Source: Salinicola salarius (GTDB lineage Bacteria; Pseudomonadota; Gammaproteobacteria; Pseudomonadales; Halomonadaceae). Taken from it: DNA of 64,000 nt. A program made the translations under genes and the position numbers. The notes under the pieces were generated by a model. That model was not told the DNA's origin. It saw only the letters and a program-made list of their open reading frames with translations, and made no database searches. The stretch lies in contig NZ_PZJT01000003.1 in assembly GCF_003206135.1 (NCBI RefSeq), positions 40,392 to 104,391 on the forward strand, read 5' to 3'. Below are positions 1 to 9,482 of this stretch, piece by piece (positions within the stretch are counted from its first letter, which is position 1; each line of letters begins with the position of its first letter).

Positions 1-11
1 GTCAACAGACC

Positions 12-464
12 CTAGTTGCTTGGCTTGGGATACCACGCCATGCCGATGGCATGAGGCGCGGTTGGCTTGAAACCGAACTGGGCGTAGAGCCGGTGGGCCT
101 CGCCGTCCGCCAGCAGGCTGACAAAAGCGTTTTCCGGCGCCTCGCGCAGGATATAGGCGCGAATTTCGCCCATGATCCGCTTGCCCAGGCCACGCCCCTG
201 ATGCGCCGGCTTCACGGCGATATCCACCACCTGATAGAAGCAGCCGCCGTCGCCGACGACGCGGCCCATGCCCACCGTCTCGTTTCCATATTCGCTCTCG
301 TGAACGACCTGCACGGCAAACAGGCTGCTGGGCAAACCGCGCGCAGCGCCAGCGGCACTGCGCGGGTTCATGCCGGCTTCATCACGGAGCCTCATATAGG
401 TATCAATCTCGGGCGGCTCGAAGATCAGGCGGTAAGCATTGTCATGATCGACGTCATCATTCAT
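12..464 (-). CDS. GNAT family N-acetyltransferase
   Basis: A 150-residue protein of the GCN5-related acetyltransferase family, which moves an acetyl group from acetyl-CoA to an amine. The acetyl-CoA pyrophosphate loop is visible as QGRGLGK at residues 89-95, followed by the amphipathic helix and a C-terminal LYAQFGFKP segment typical of the fold. I start it at the ATG that overlaps the stop of the upstream membrane-protein gene by four bases (ATGA), which implies translational coupling. A longer in-frame reading would run far into the upstream gene and is rejected. The substrate cannot be told from sequence; small-molecule or peptide N-acetylation are both possible. Confidence 0.85.
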   Translation of the reverse strand: MNDDVDHDNAYRLIFEPPEIDTYMRLRDEAGMNPRSAAGAARGLPSSLFAVQVVHESEYGNETVGMGRVVGDGGCFYQVVDIAVKPAHQGRGLGKRIMGEIRAYILREAPENAFVSLLADGEAHRLYAQFGFKPTAPHAIGMAWYPKPSN

Positions 465-1660
465 AACGTGGGATCCGTTCTGGAGTGGTTTTTCGGTTGA
501 ATGCCTGAGGCGCCATCGACCTGCAGCTGCCGTCTTTTCATCAGCCAGCGAGGCGTTCTCGACGTCGCTTTCAGCAACGGTACCAACAGCCACAACAGCG
601 GCGCCAGCAACCAGCGATAGACGAACCGCGCGACGATCAACAGTGGCAACAGCACCACGACCCAGATCAGGAACTGCCCCAGCCAGAGCGGCCAGCCCAT
701 CCATTTCGCCAGATTGGCACCGAGCGCACTGACCAGGCTAGGGTGGCGCACCACCACGTAGGCCGTGCCAGTGATCGCCGCGACCTTGGCCGCCCGCGAC
801 AGGTTGACGAAGCGGCCGCCCCCGACCAGCACGCCACGCCCCGCCGCCCGCGCGCCCTGACCTTCGACAGCGGCTCCGGTACGTACCGCGCGGCCGGCCC
901 GCAGCACCTTGATCGCACTGGTCATCACCAGCAGGTCAACGCCGGCCCAACCCATGTCGGCAACCCCTATGGGCTCGCCACGTCGCCACTGGCTCTCCAG
1001 ATCGCGCAGGCCGCTGGTGAAGAAATCGCCGATATCGCTCACCACACGTTCACTCTGTAGCCACTGCACTTCTCCATCCGCACCGACGACGAACTGCCCG
1101 AGAAAACCGTGGCCCTCGGCCTCGAGAATGGCGATGGCAATCTGACCACGATGCGCTGGCGTCAACGTGGCCGGCGTTGCTTCGTTGTCGGCCGTCGTCG
1201 GATCCGCTTCGGGCGCCTTTTCGGCATCGTCTTGCCACCAGCGCGTCAGTTGTTCGCTTGCCGCCCGGTAGCGGGTGCCCAGCCAGTGCTGGGCGCGCAG
1301 CGTGGCGATATCGTGATCGCGGTAGTAACTCACCGGCAGCAGCGCATCGGCGCCGAAACGCACCAGCACGCGCTGGAACGCGGGATCGAGGCCGTAATCG
1401 CGCAGCGCTTCACGAGCCAGATCGCCGTGATTGCGGATCGCCAGCCAGGCAGCGGCCCAGAGCGCCGGCTCGTCGGCGTAGCTCAGAAAGAGCGCGTTGA
1501 TCTCCGGCGACTCCTCGGCCAGCGCCGGCGCCAGCGACGGCAGTGCCCGCTGCGCTTCCAGGCGCACCATGCGAGGCTCGAACGGTTCGTGCGAGGCAAC
1601 GGCGGTCAACACGCCCCCGGCGACGAGCGCGAACAGCACAATCGATAACCACACTTTCAT
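461..1660 (-). CDS. Membrane protein of unknown function
   Basis: A 399-residue protein I cannot assign to a named family. It begins with a hydrophobic segment (about residues 4-22) that could be a signal anchor. A soluble region rich in Ala, Glu and Arg follows, including an acidic, Thr-rich linker near 145-165. A cluster of hydrophobic segments lies at roughly residues 235-255, 290-305 and 320-360, and the tail is basic. This suggests a periplasmic N-terminal domain carried by C-terminal membrane helices. It is coupled to the downstream acetyltransferase by a four-base overlap. Gene reality is supported by length, codon use and the overlap; function is open. Confidence 0.75.
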   Translation of the reverse strand: MKVWLSIVLFALVAGGVLTAVASHEPFEPRMVRLEAQRALPSLAPALAEESPEINALFLSYADEPALWAAAWLAIRNHGDLAREALRDYGLDPAFQRVLVRFGADALLPVSYYRDHDIATLRAQHWLGTRYRAASEQLTRWWQDDAEKAPEADPTTADNEATPATLTPAHRGQIAIAILEAEGHGFLGQFVVGADGEVQWLQSERVVSDIGDFFTSGLRDLESQWRRGEPIGVADMGWAGVDLLVMTSAIKVLRAGRAVRTGAAVEGQGARAAGRGVLVGGGRFVNLSRAAKVAAITGTAYVVVRHPSLVSALGANLAKWMGWPLWLGQFLIWVVVLLPLLIVARFVYRWLLAPLLWLLVPLLKATSRTPRWLMKRRQLQVDGASGIQPKNHSRTDPTL

Positions 1661-1830
1661 GGGGTGGGGCTCCTTATCATGGGTTCGCGCTCCAGAGACA
1701 GGGATATTCGTCCGGCCAGGGACGCTGCCAATCGATAAACGACGACAAGTGTCTTTGATAAGCGTTCGTATTTGAATTAGGATTGCATTCCACCCTGTGA
1801 CCCATCACTCGCTGCGAGGTTGCCCCGTCC

Positions 1831-2598
1831 ATGTTCGAAGTCCAATCGGCGAGCTTCGAGATCGCGGGCAAGACGTTGCTCTCCCCTATCGATTTCACCT
1901 TCGGTGAAGGCCGGATCTACGGTCTGATCGGGCACAACGGTTCCGGCAAGTCGACGCTGCTCAAGCTGCTCGCGCAGCAGCAGCCGGTCAGTCACGGTAA
2001 CATCCGGCTCGATGGCCGCCCGCTGTCGCAGTGGAAACCGCGAGAGTTCGCCCGCCAGGTCGCTTACCTGCCGCAGCATCTTCCCAGCGCCGAGAACCTC
2101 ACCTGCCGCGAGCTGATCGGTTTCGGCCGCTACCCGTGGCATGGCCTGCTGGGGCGCCTCAATCGCCATGATCATCAGCAGATCGAGCGCGCCATCGCCC
2201 TGACCCATACCGAAGCCTTCGCCGACCGCCTGGTCGATACGCTCTCCGGCGGCGAGCGCCAGCGCGTGTGGCTGGCCATGCTGCTGGCCCAGGGTAGTCG
2301 CTATCTGCTGCTCGACGAGCCGCTGGCGGCGCTGGATATCGCCCATCAGGTCGAAGTGCTGGCGCTGGTGCGCAAGCTCTGTCGCGAACTGGGCCTCGGC
2401 GTGATCATCGTGCTCCATGACGTCAACATGGCCGCACGCTACTGCGATCATCTGGTCGCGCTGCACAGCGGCAGGCTCCTCGCCGAAGGCGAGCCCGCCA
2501 GCATGATGAACGATGTCAATCTCGAAGCCATCTACGGTATCCCCATGCGGGTGATGAATCACCCCGCCGATGCCTGCCCCATCGCGGTGCTGCAGTAG
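1831..2598 (+). CDS. FhuC/FecE-type ABC transporter ATPase, orphan
   Basis: A 255-residue ABC ATPase of the iron-siderophore/haem/cobalamin importer class. Walker A GHNGSGKS is at residues 34-41, the signature LSGGERQR at 138-145, Walker B LLLDEP at 159-164 and the H-loop His at 196. The LSGGERQRVWLAM stretch and the HDVNMAARYCD region are characteristic of FhuC and FecE. Such an ATPase normally drives a BtuC-type permease with a periplasmic binding protein, but no permease or binding-protein gene lies next to it: the neighbours are a membrane protein and an MFS exporter. It either serves a permease encoded elsewhere or is a relic. A purine-rich GAGG lies about 11 bases before the ATG. Confidence 0.88.
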   Translation: MFEVQSASFEIAGKTLLSPIDFTFGEGRIYGLIGHNGSGKSTLLKLLAQQQPVSHGNIRLDGRPLSQWKPREFARQVAYLPQHLPSAENLTCRELIGFGRYPWHGLLGRLNRHDHQQIERAIALTHTEAFADRLVDTLSGGERQRVWLAMLLAQGSRYLLLDEPLAALDIAHQVEVLALVRKLCRELGLGVIIVLHDVNMAARYCDHLVALHSGRLLAEGEPASMMNDVNLEAIYGIPMRVMNHPADACPIAVLQ

Positions 2599-2767
2599 GC
2601 CATTTTCCCGGCCTCTTGTCTCGTGATCGGCGAGCGTCGTCTGCCGCCTCATGACGTATCGACATCTCCTCTGCCGGAGCGCCATGGCGCTGGACCCGCA
2701 CGGCTGAACCAAGGATGCTAATCTTCAGGCTTTGCCTTCCGATTCGCCCCTTGTCTGCGAGCTCGTC

Positions 2768-4519
2768 ATGCTGCAACCCGTTTCCCGCCAGAGCGATCTG
2801 ACGCTAGAACCCGAACAGACGCCGCCACGCCCGGCGAATGTCAGTACTTTTGCCCCTCTGGGAGTCCCGGCGTTCCGGATGATCTGGATCGCCAACCTGT
2901 TCGCCAATCTCGGCGTGTGGGCGCAGTCGGTGGCGGCGGCGTGGGTGGTGACGTCGAACGACGGCGGCGCGGTGGCAGTGGCGATGATCCAGGTCGCGGC
3001 AGCGCTGCCGCTGGTGCTGATGTCGATCGTCACCGGGGTGATCGCCGACAACTACGATCGCCGCAAGGTGATGCTGCTCGGGCTGGGCATCGAAGTGCTC
3101 GGCGGGCTGTTCATCACGCTGATCTCCTTCATGAACCTGCTCTCCCCGACGCTGCTGATCGTCTCGATTCTGTGCGTTTCCATCGGCGGGGCGATTACCA
3201 CCCCGGCGTGGCAGGCGGCGGTCAACGAACAGGTACCGCGCAACCTGGTCTCGAGCGCCGTGCTGCTCAACAGCGTCAACTACAACGCCGCCCGCGCCAT
3301 CGGTCCGGCCATCGGCGGGCTGCTGCTGGCCGCGGTGGGGCCGGCGTGGATATTCCTGCTCAACGTGCTCTGCTTCTGCGGGCTGATCGCCGCGCTGTGG
3401 CGCTGGAAGCGTGCGGTGCTTCCCAAGTCTCTGCCCCCGGAACGCATCTGGGAAGGCGTCAAGGCGGCGCTGCATTTCGTGCAGTACTCCAGCGTCACGC
3501 GGCTGGTGATGATGCGCTCGTTCATCTTCGGCATCTCCGCCAGCGCACTCTGGGCGCTGCTGCCGCTGCTGGCCCATCAGCACCCCAGCGGCAGCGCCTC
3601 GCTCTACGGCTACATGCTCGGCGGCCTCGGCATCGGCGCGATCGCCGGCAGCACGCTGGTCAACCAGGCCCGCCAGCGAGTCGGCAGCAGCCGCTTGATC
3701 AGCTTCTCCGCGATGTTGCTGGGCCTGACGATGCTGGCGCTCGGCGGGCTCGATACGCTGTGGGTGCTGTTTCCGGCGCTCATCGTCGGCGGCAGCTGCT
3801 GGATCGCGGCCGTGGCTTCCTACAACTCCTCGGTGCAGATACTGGTGCCGGACTGGGTCAAGGCCCGCGCCCTGGCGCTGTATCAGACCGCGCTCTACGC
3901 CGGCCTGACGCTGGGTTCGCTGCTGTGGGGGCAACTGGCCGACGGCCTGGGCGTACAGATGGCGCTGATGCTGGCCGGCGCGCTGCTGATCGTCTCGGCG
4001 TTGCTGCTGCTCCCTTCCAGGCTGCCGGACCTGGACGCCAACGATCTGGTCGAGGCGCCGGAAGCGCACACCCACAGGCCGGACTTCGAGTTCAATCCGG
4101 CGCGGGGCTCGGTGATGGTGACGGTCGAATATCGCATCGACAGCGAACGTCTGCGCGAATTCGCCCGCGCCGTGCGGCCGCTGCGAAAGCTGCGGCTGCG
4201 CAACGGTGCCAAGCGCTGGTCGCTCTACCGTGACGTCGTCGACCGCGATCTGTGGCAGGAGGTGTTCCTCGTGCCCAACTGGCTGCAGCATCTGCGCATG
4301 CTGGACCGGCTGACGCTGGCGGACCGCGCCATCATCGACCGGGTCACGGCGCTGCACAGTGGCCCGGAGGCCCCGCGCCTGCGCCACGGCGTCAGCTATC
4401 GTTCCTCGCGGCACGATCAGCCGGCGTTGACGCCGAACCAGACCGAACCGTCCACCGACGAGTCGGCCGAGGACCATTCGCTGGATACGACCGCGCCGTG
4501 GCCCCAGGAGAGAACATGA
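2768..4519 (+). CDS. MFS exporter with C-terminal cytoplasmic domain (MFS_3/EntS-like)
   Basis: A major facilitator superfamily protein of 583 residues from this ATG; a TTG at 2732 is a possible earlier start and neither has a strong ribosome-binding site. The first 400 or so residues hold about 11-12 hydrophobic segments and the MFS loop 2-3 motif (GVIADNYDRRKVM). The layout is that of the MFS_3 'transmembrane secretion effector' group that includes the enterobactin exporter EntS. About 150 further residues form a soluble tail (VMVTVEYRIDSER through SLYRDV and LWQEVFLVPNW) resembling the ferredoxin-like domain often fused to this subgroup. Its stop overlaps the helicase start by four bases, so the two are co-translated. 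The exported substrate is unknown; the nearby FhuC-like ATPase hints weakly at iron or siderophore handling. Confidence 0.85.
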   Translation: MLQPVSRQSDLTLEPEQTPPRPANVSTFAPLGVPAFRMIWIANLFANLGVWAQSVAAAWVVTSNDGGAVAVAMIQVAAALPLVLMSIVTGVIADNYDRRKVMLLGLGIEVLGGLFITLISFMNLLSPTLLIVSILCVSIGGAITTPAWQAAVNEQVPRNLVSSAVLLNSVNYNAARAIGPAIGGLLLAAVGPAWIFLLNVLCFCGLIAALWRWKRAVLPKSLPPERIWEGVKAALHFVQYSSVTRLVMMRSFIFGISASALWALLPLLAHQHPSGSASLYGYMLGGLGIGAIAGSTLVNQARQRVGSSRLISFSAMLLGLTMLALGGLDTLWVLFPALIVGGSCWIAAVASYNSSVQILVPDWVKARALALYQTALYAGLTLGSLLWGQLADGLGVQMALMLAGALLIVSALLLLPSRLPDLDANDLVEAPEAHTHRPDFEFNPARGSVMVTVEYRIDSERLREFARAVRPLRKLRLRNGAKRWSLYRDVVDRDLWQEVFLVPNWLQHLRMLDRLTLADRAIIDRVTALHSGPEAPRLRHGVSYRSSRHDQPALTPNQTEPSTDESAEDHSLDTTAPWPQERT

Positions 4520-6543
4520 CTCAGGCGAACATCGAAAGCGCCCGCAAGACCCTGTTCGACGTATTCGGCTTCCCGGCGTTCCGCGGTGGCCAGGAAGCGG
4601 TCGTCGAGCGCGTCATCGCCGGCCGCTCGACGGCAGCGATCTTCGCCACCGGTGCCGGCAAGTCGCTCTGCTACCAGTTGCCGGCGCTCCACCTGCCCCA
4701 TCTCACGCTGGTGGTGTCGCCGCTGCTGGCGCTGATGCAGGACCAGCTGGCGTTTCTCCAGCGCCACGGCGTGGCGGCCGCGAGCCTCGATTCGACCCAG
4801 GACCGCGACACTGCCCGCGACATCATGGACCGTGCCCGCCGCGGCGAGCTGAAGATCCTGATGGTCTCGGTGGAGCGGCTCAAGAACGAGCGCTTTCGCC
4901 ATTTCCTGCGCCAGGTCGCGATCTCGCTGCTGGTGATCGACGAAGCGCACTGTATCTCCGAGTGGGGACACAACTTCCGCCCGGACTACCTGAAGCTGCC
5001 GGACTACCAGCGCGAGTTCGGCATCCCTCAGGCGCTGCTGCTGACCGCCACCGCGACGCCCGCCGTGATCGACGACATGCGCGCCAAGTTCGCCATCGCC
5101 TTGGATGACGTCGTCACCACCGGTTTCTATCGCGACAACCTCGAGCTGCTGGTGCAGCCGGTAGAGAGCGAGCGCCGGCTGCCGGCGCTGGTCGACTGGC
5201 TGGCGCCGCAACGCTCGTCACGACAGTCGCCAGGACATCAGCCGGCATCACAGGCGCCCACCATCGTCTACGTCACCCTGCAGCAGACCGCCGAGTCGGT
5301 CGCCGCGGCGCTGGCGAATCAGGGCTTCACGGTGCGCGCCTATCACGCCGGCCTAGACAGCGAGACGCGGGACGAGATCCAGCAGGGCTTCATGCGCGGC
5401 GAGATTCCCTGCATCGTCGCCACCATCGCCTTCGGCATGGGGATCGACAAGGGCAACATCCGCAACGTGATCCACTACGACCTGCCCAAGTCGATAGAGA
5501 ACTACAGCCAGGAGATCGGCCGTGCCGGTCGCGACGGCGAGCCGTCACGCTGCCTGATGCTGGCCGGTCGCGACGGCCTGCGCGTGCTGGAGAACTTCGT
5601 CTACGGCGACACGCCGGAACGCGAGGGCATACGTCACGTGCTGGCCGAGATCGCCGAGGCCGGCCGCCAGCCGCAGCGTCAGTGGCCGGTGCTGCTCAAT
5701 ACGCTCTCCCGCGACAGCAACGTCCGCCTGCTGCCGCTGAAGACGTTGCTGGTGCGCCTCGAGATGCACGGCGTGATCGCGCCCCGCTTCGCCTATCTGG
5801 CCGAATACCGGCTGCGCTATCTGGAGGAGCCCGGCGACCTGATCGCACGCTTCCAGGGGGAACGGGCCGACTTCGTGCGCCTGCTGGTCGATAACATCGC
5901 CATCGCCAAGACCTGGGGCACGGTGGATTTCGAGCGTCTCTACAATGCCGGCGTTGCCGCGGGGATCGATACCTCACGCTCGCGCGTCATCACCGCGCTG
6001 GAGTACTTCCAGGACAAGGGCTGGGTGGTGCTGGAAGGCAAGCGCATGACCGATGTCTACGAGGTATGCCAGCCCGCGTTCGACATCGACGCCCTGACCG
6101 ATCGTCTGCTGGCGGAAAGCCAGTTCCGCGAGCAGATCGAGATCGAACGTCTGCAGGCGATGCTGGCGCTGTTCGAATCGGATACCTGCCTGACCCGACG
6201 ACTCGCCGCTTACTTCGGCGATGACCATTTTTCCCAGACGGCAACCCAGGGCTGCGGCCATTGTTCGGTCTGCCACGGCCACGTCGCTCGCCTGCCGAGC
6301 GCGGCGGCGCTGCCTGAATTGACCGATGCCGACTTCGAACGATACGCCCGGCCGCTGATCGAGCGGCATCGCGAGCAGATCGGCACGGTGCCGGGCGCGC
6401 AACGCATCGCGCACTTTCTGTGCGGGCTCGCCATGCCGGTCTTCACGCCGCTCAAGGCGCGGCAGCTGCCCGGCTTTGGCGTCTTCGAGCAGCGCCCCTA
6501 TCCCGAGATCAAGGCGTGGGCCAATGCCTGCGCGAGACATTGA
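4516..6543 (+). CDS. recQ: RecQ-family ATP-dependent DNA helicase
   Basis: A 675-residue superfamily 2 helicase that unwinds DNA 3' to 5' in recombination and repair. Walker A is ATGAGKS (44-50), the DEAH box IDEAHCISEWGHNFRPDY starts near residue 141, and helicase motif VI is in IGRAGRDGEPSRC. A cysteine-rich zinc element (CGHCSVC) sits near residue 580. The C-terminal part is not the classic RQC plus HRDC arrangement of E. coli RecQ, so this may be a second RecQ-type helicase rather than the housekeeping one. The start ATG overlaps the MFS stop and has AGGAGAG just upstream. Coupling to an exporter gene is unusual but is what the sequence shows. Confidence 0.9.
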   Translation: MTQANIESARKTLFDVFGFPAFRGGQEAVVERVIAGRSTAAIFATGAGKSLCYQLPALHLPHLTLVVSPLLALMQDQLAFLQRHGVAAASLDSTQDRDTARDIMDRARRGELKILMVSVERLKNERFRHFLRQVAISLLVIDEAHCISEWGHNFRPDYLKLPDYQREFGIPQALLLTATATPAVIDDMRAKFAIALDDVVTTGFYRDNLELLVQPVESERRLPALVDWLAPQRSSRQSPGHQPASQAPTIVYVTLQQTAESVAAALANQGFTVRAYHAGLDSETRDEIQQGFMRGEIPCIVATIAFGMGIDKGNIRNVIHYDLPKSIENYSQEIGRAGRDGEPSRCLMLAGRDGLRVLENFVYGDTPEREGIRHVLAEIAEAGRQPQRQWPVLLNTLSRDSNVRLLPLKTLLVRLEMHGVIAPRFAYLAEYRLRYLEEPGDLIARFQGERADFVRLLVDNIAIAKTWGTVDFERLYNAGVAAGIDTSRSRVITALEYFQDKGWVVLEGKRMTDVYEVCQPAFDIDALTDRLLAESQFREQIEIERLQAMLALFESDTCLTRRLAAYFGDDHFSQTATQGCGHCSVCHGHVARLPSAAALPELTDADFERYARPLIERHREQIGTVPGAQRIAHFLCGLAMPVFTPLKARQLPGFGVFEQRPYPEIKAWANACARH

Positions 6544-6668
6544 TCGATGGTGAATGGCAACGAGGCCCATCGAGCACTGCTCCTGGGATTACGGAAGCGA
6601 CGTATCAGCGTGCGTTATGACAAACTGGTTTGATGCCTCGGCCTCGACCATGCCCTGAGACTTACGAT

Positions 6669-7739
6669 ATGGCTCCAGATTTCTCCTCTCCAGACGAGCC
6701 GCTTTCGGTCGGGTTCGTGCTGCTGCAGCGCTTCACCATCCTGCCGTTCTCGGCCTTCGTCGATTGCCTGCGGCTGTCCGCCGACGACGGCGACCGCAGT
6801 CAGCAGATCCGTTGTCGCTGGCAGTTCATGAGCAGTGGCGGGCAGGACGTCGTTTCCAGCAGCGGCGCCACGATCACCGGCTGCGGACCGCTGACGGCCC
6901 CCGAGCGCTTCGATTACATCGTGGTCATCGGCGGCGTGCTCGGCGCGGCCGAAGAGGAGGATCAGCAGGCGCTGGATTATCTGCGCCTGGCCGCACAATG
7001 CGACGTTCCTCTCGTCGGTGTCTGTACCGGGGTCTTCTCCCTGATCAAGGCAGGGTTGATGGATGGTCGTCGATGCTGCATCAGCTGGTATCACCATGCC
7101 GATCTCGTGCAACGCTACCCGGATATCGAGCCGGTGGCCGACCAGCTCTTCCTGGATGACGGCAATCGATTGACCTGTGCCGGCGGCGTGGCCTCCGCCG
7201 ACCTGGCCGCGTACCTGGTGGAGCGACACCTGGGGCGGCTATGGGCGAAGAAGAGCCTGCATATCATGCTGATCGACGAGCCGCGGCCCGGGCAACATCC
7301 CCAGCCGCAGCCCGTGGTCTTCAGCCGGGTTTCCGATCCGCTGGTGCGCCGGGCCATCTCGATCTTCGAGCAGCATCTGGGCGAGGTCGTCACGATCGAG
7401 CGGCTGGCGAAGCGCCTGCATACTTCGCGGCGCAACATCGAGCGCCATTTCCGGGAACAGTTCGGGGTCGGGCCGCAGAAATTCGCCCGCGACCTACGTC
7501 TGCATTACGGATGCTGGATGCTGAACTACACCAAGCACAGCATCACGGATATCGGCGAGCGCTGCGGCTTTGCCGACACGGCCCACTTCTCGCGTCACTT
7601 TCGCGAGGTGTTCGGCATTCCTCCTTCGGAGGTCAGGCGGCTTTCCGAGGATCAGCGCGCCAGGCTCGTGGACCCGTTCTTTCTCCATGTCGGCCAGACC
7701 TCCCGAGCGCTCGAGATCGCCACGCCTGCTCAGCGCTGA
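6669..7739 (+). CDS. GlxA/GbdR-like AraC-family regulator with DJ-1/PfpI domain
   Basis: A 356-residue transcription factor. Residues 12-190 form a DJ-1/PfpI-type domain with Cys119 at the nucleophile-elbow position (GVCTGVFSLIKAG). Residues 222-325 form a two-helix-turn-helix AraC domain (ERLAKRLHTSRRNIERHFRE, then DIGERCGFADTAHFSRHF). This architecture is shared with GbdR, which activates dimethylglycine and sarcosine catabolism in Pseudomonas when betaine or dimethylglycine is present. It sits directly upstream of soxBDAG in the same direction, so it is the natural candidate activator of those genes. An in-frame ATG at 6633 is an alternative start; neither has a convincing ribosome-binding site. 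Confidence 0.85.
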   Translation: MAPDFSSPDEPLSVGFVLLQRFTILPFSAFVDCLRLSADDGDRSQQIRCRWQFMSSGGQDVVSSSGATITGCGPLTAPERFDYIVVIGGVLGAAEEEDQQALDYLRLAAQCDVPLVGVCTGVFSLIKAGLMDGRRCCISWYHHADLVQRYPDIEPVADQLFLDDGNRLTCAGGVASADLAAYLVERHLGRLWAKKSLHIMLIDEPRPGQHPQPQPVVFSRVSDPLVRRAISIFEQHLGEVVTIERLAKRLHTSRRNIERHFREQFGVGPQKFARDLRLHYGCWMLNYTKHSITDIGERCGFADTAHFSRHFREVFGIPPSEVRRLSEDQRARLVDPFFLHVGQTSRALEIATPAQR

Positions 7740-8058
7740 AGGCGCCTATCCGCTCGCGCTCCGCGTCGGCACCGCCCCGTTCGACCCAGCCCGACTGTCG
7801 GAAACGTTAGCGTCGTCAATATCGTTCTCGGGATAGGCCCTGCCTCTCCCGGCTGGCCAGAAGCGCACGGCTGCCAGGCCACAGCGCGGTTTTACGCTCG
7901 AACCTGGCTTCCCCTCCATTCAATTATCCTGTCGCAAACGTTCAAGCGCCTTTCGATCTGCCTGGCGGATCATGAGCGCAAGCTTCCAACGATCTGATTT
8001 CAACGGTTTCCAACGCTGCGGCGAGCCTGCCCGGGCGGCGCCCCTCCAGGAGAAAAGC
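7740..8058 (+). promoter_or_regulatory. Intergenic region upstream of soxB, likely promoter region
   Basis: About 320 bases between the GbdR-like gene and soxB. I see no gene here. A more AT-rich stretch near 7918-7935 (CATTCAATTATCC) lies about 130 bases before the soxB start and is the most likely promoter neighbourhood, but no operator can be called with confidence. The region ends in a strong ribosome-binding site, CCAGGAGAAAAGC, directly before the soxB ATG. Confidence 0.4.
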
Positions 8059-9309
8059 ATGCAACGCTATTCCGGATTCGGTCTGGTCAAGCACGCGCTG
8101 AACCATCACGAAAACTGGCAGCGCCAGTGGCGCAACCCCACGCCGAAGAAGCAGTACGACATCGTCATCGTCGGCGGTGGCGGCCACGGCCTGGCTACCG
8201 CCTACTATCTGGCCAAGGTCCACAACATCACCAATGTCGCGGTGATCGAGAAAGGCTGGCTGGGTGGCGGCAACACCGCCCGCAACACCACGATCGTGCG
8301 CTCCAACTACCTGTGGGACGAAGCGGCCGCGCTGTTCGAACACTCCATGAAGCTGTGGGAAGGACTCTCCCAGGACATCAACTACAACGTGATGTTCTCG
8401 CAGCGGGGCGTGCTCAACCTTGGCCACACGCTGCAGGACATGCGCGACATCCAGCGTCGCGTCAACGCCAACCGCCTGAACGGGATCGATGGCGAAGTCC
8501 TCGATGCCAAGGGGGTCCAGGAGATCGTGCCGATCCTCGACTGCTCGAGCCGGGCCCGCTATCCGGTCCTCGGCGCTTCCTGGCAGCCGCGCGGCGGCGT
8601 GGCCCGTCACGATGCCGTGGCCTGGGGCTACGCGCGGGCGGCGGACGCACTCGGCGTGGACTTGCTGCAGAACACCGAAGTCACCGGTTTCAAGATCCGT
8701 GATGGCCGCGTCTATGGCGTTCACACCAATCGCGGCGACATCGAAGCGAAGACGGTGGGCTGCGTCGCCGCCGGGAACTCCGGCGTGCTCGCCAAAATGG
8801 CTGGCTTCAAGCTCCCGCTCGAGTCGCACCCGTTGCAGGCGCTGGTCTCCGAGCCGCTGAAGCCGGTGCTGGATACGGTGGTCATGTCCAACCACGTGCA
8901 TGGCTACATCAGCCAGTCGGACAAGGGCGATCTGGTCATTGGCGCCGGCATCGACGGCTACGTGGGTTATGGCCAGCGCGGCAGCTACCCGACCGTCGAG
9001 CATACCCTGCAGGCGATCGTCGAGATGTTCCCGATCTTCTCCCGCGTGCGCATGAACCGCCAATGGGGCGGCATCGTCGACACCTGCCCCGACGCCAGTC
9101 CGATCCTCTCGGCCACGCCGGTCAAGGGCATGTTCTTCAACTGCGGCTGGGGCACCGGTGGCTTCAAGGCTACGCCGGGCTCCGGCCATGTCTTCGCGGC
9201 GACGCTGGCCAAGGGCGAAGCGCATCCGCTGGCCGCACCGTTCTCGATCGACCGCTTCCACACCGGCGCCCTGGTGGACGAACACGGCGCCGCTGGCGTC
9301 GCCCACTAA
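8059..9309 (+). CDS. soxB: Sarcosine oxidase beta subunit
   Basis: A 416-residue FAD-linked subunit of heterotetrameric sarcosine oxidase, which oxidises sarcosine to glycine with H2O2 and a C1 unit given to tetrahydrofolate or released as formaldehyde. The dinucleotide-binding motif IVGGGGHG is at about residues 37-44, and the DAO-type C-terminal half includes [14 protein letters not shown]. Length fits the family. An AGGAG ribosome-binding site precedes the ATG; a longer in-frame start upstream lacks one. The stop codon TAA is part of the four-base CTAA duplicated by the element inserted immediately downstream, so this gene still ends naturally. Confidence 0.96.
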   Translation: MQRYSGFGLVKHALNHHENWQRQWRNPTPKKQYDIVIVGGGGHGLATAYYLAKVHNITNVAVIEKGWLGGGNTARNTTIVRSNYLWDEAAALFEHSMKLWEGLSQDINYNVMFSQRGVLNLGHTLQDMRDIQRRVNANRLNGIDGEVLDAKGVQEIVPILDCSSRARYPVLGASWQPRGGVARHDAVAWGYARAADALGVDLLQNTEVTGFKIRDGRVYGVHTNRGDIEAKTVGCVAAGNSGVLAKMAGFKLPLESHPLQALVSEPLKPVLDTVVMSNHVHGYISQSDKGDLVIGAGIDGYVGYGQRGSYPTVEHTLQAIVEMFPIFSRVRMNRQWGGIVDTCPDASPILSATPVKGMFFNCGWGTGGFKATPGSGHVFAATLAKGEAHPLAAPFSIDRFHTGALVDEHGAAGVAH

Positions 9310-9482
9310 GGAAGCGCTGAATAAATCGGCGAGCAGGATGAAGTGGGCGGCATTCCGTCGCAAGGCGCACGGAGCGCAGCAACCGGAGCCTATGGGGTAT
9401 AGGTGAGGATTCCGACCGGGCTGGCGCTCCAGCACCGCGTAACGCAGCGATTCGCCTGCGCAGACATTTATGCAGTGTTTCC
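9310..9482 (+). mobile_element. IS5-like non-autonomous element (MITE) between soxB and soxD
   Basis: A 173-base insertion with imperfect terminal inverted repeats: GGAAGCGCTGAATAAAT on the left and ATTTATGCAGTGTTTCC on the right, matching at 14 of 17 positions. It is flanked by CTAA on both sides (9306-9309 and 9483-9486). A GGAA terminus with a CTAA target duplication is what IS5-group elements make. It holds no transposase; inside is a small hairpin (CCTATGGGGTATAGG). Removing the element and one CTAA would put the soxD ribosome-binding site directly after the soxB stop, a normal tight operon junction. Orientation is arbitrary. Confidence 0.8.

Noticed and set aside
1750-1800. Possible Fur box upstream of the FhuC-like ATPase
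   Set aside because: The AT-rich sequence near GATAAGCG has only weak resemblance to the 19-base Fur consensus and poor dyad symmetry.
2804-4477. A 557-codon minus-strand open frame opposite the MFS exporter
   Set aside because: It is full of Arg, Gln and His repeats typical of reversed membrane-protein codons and has no start signals.
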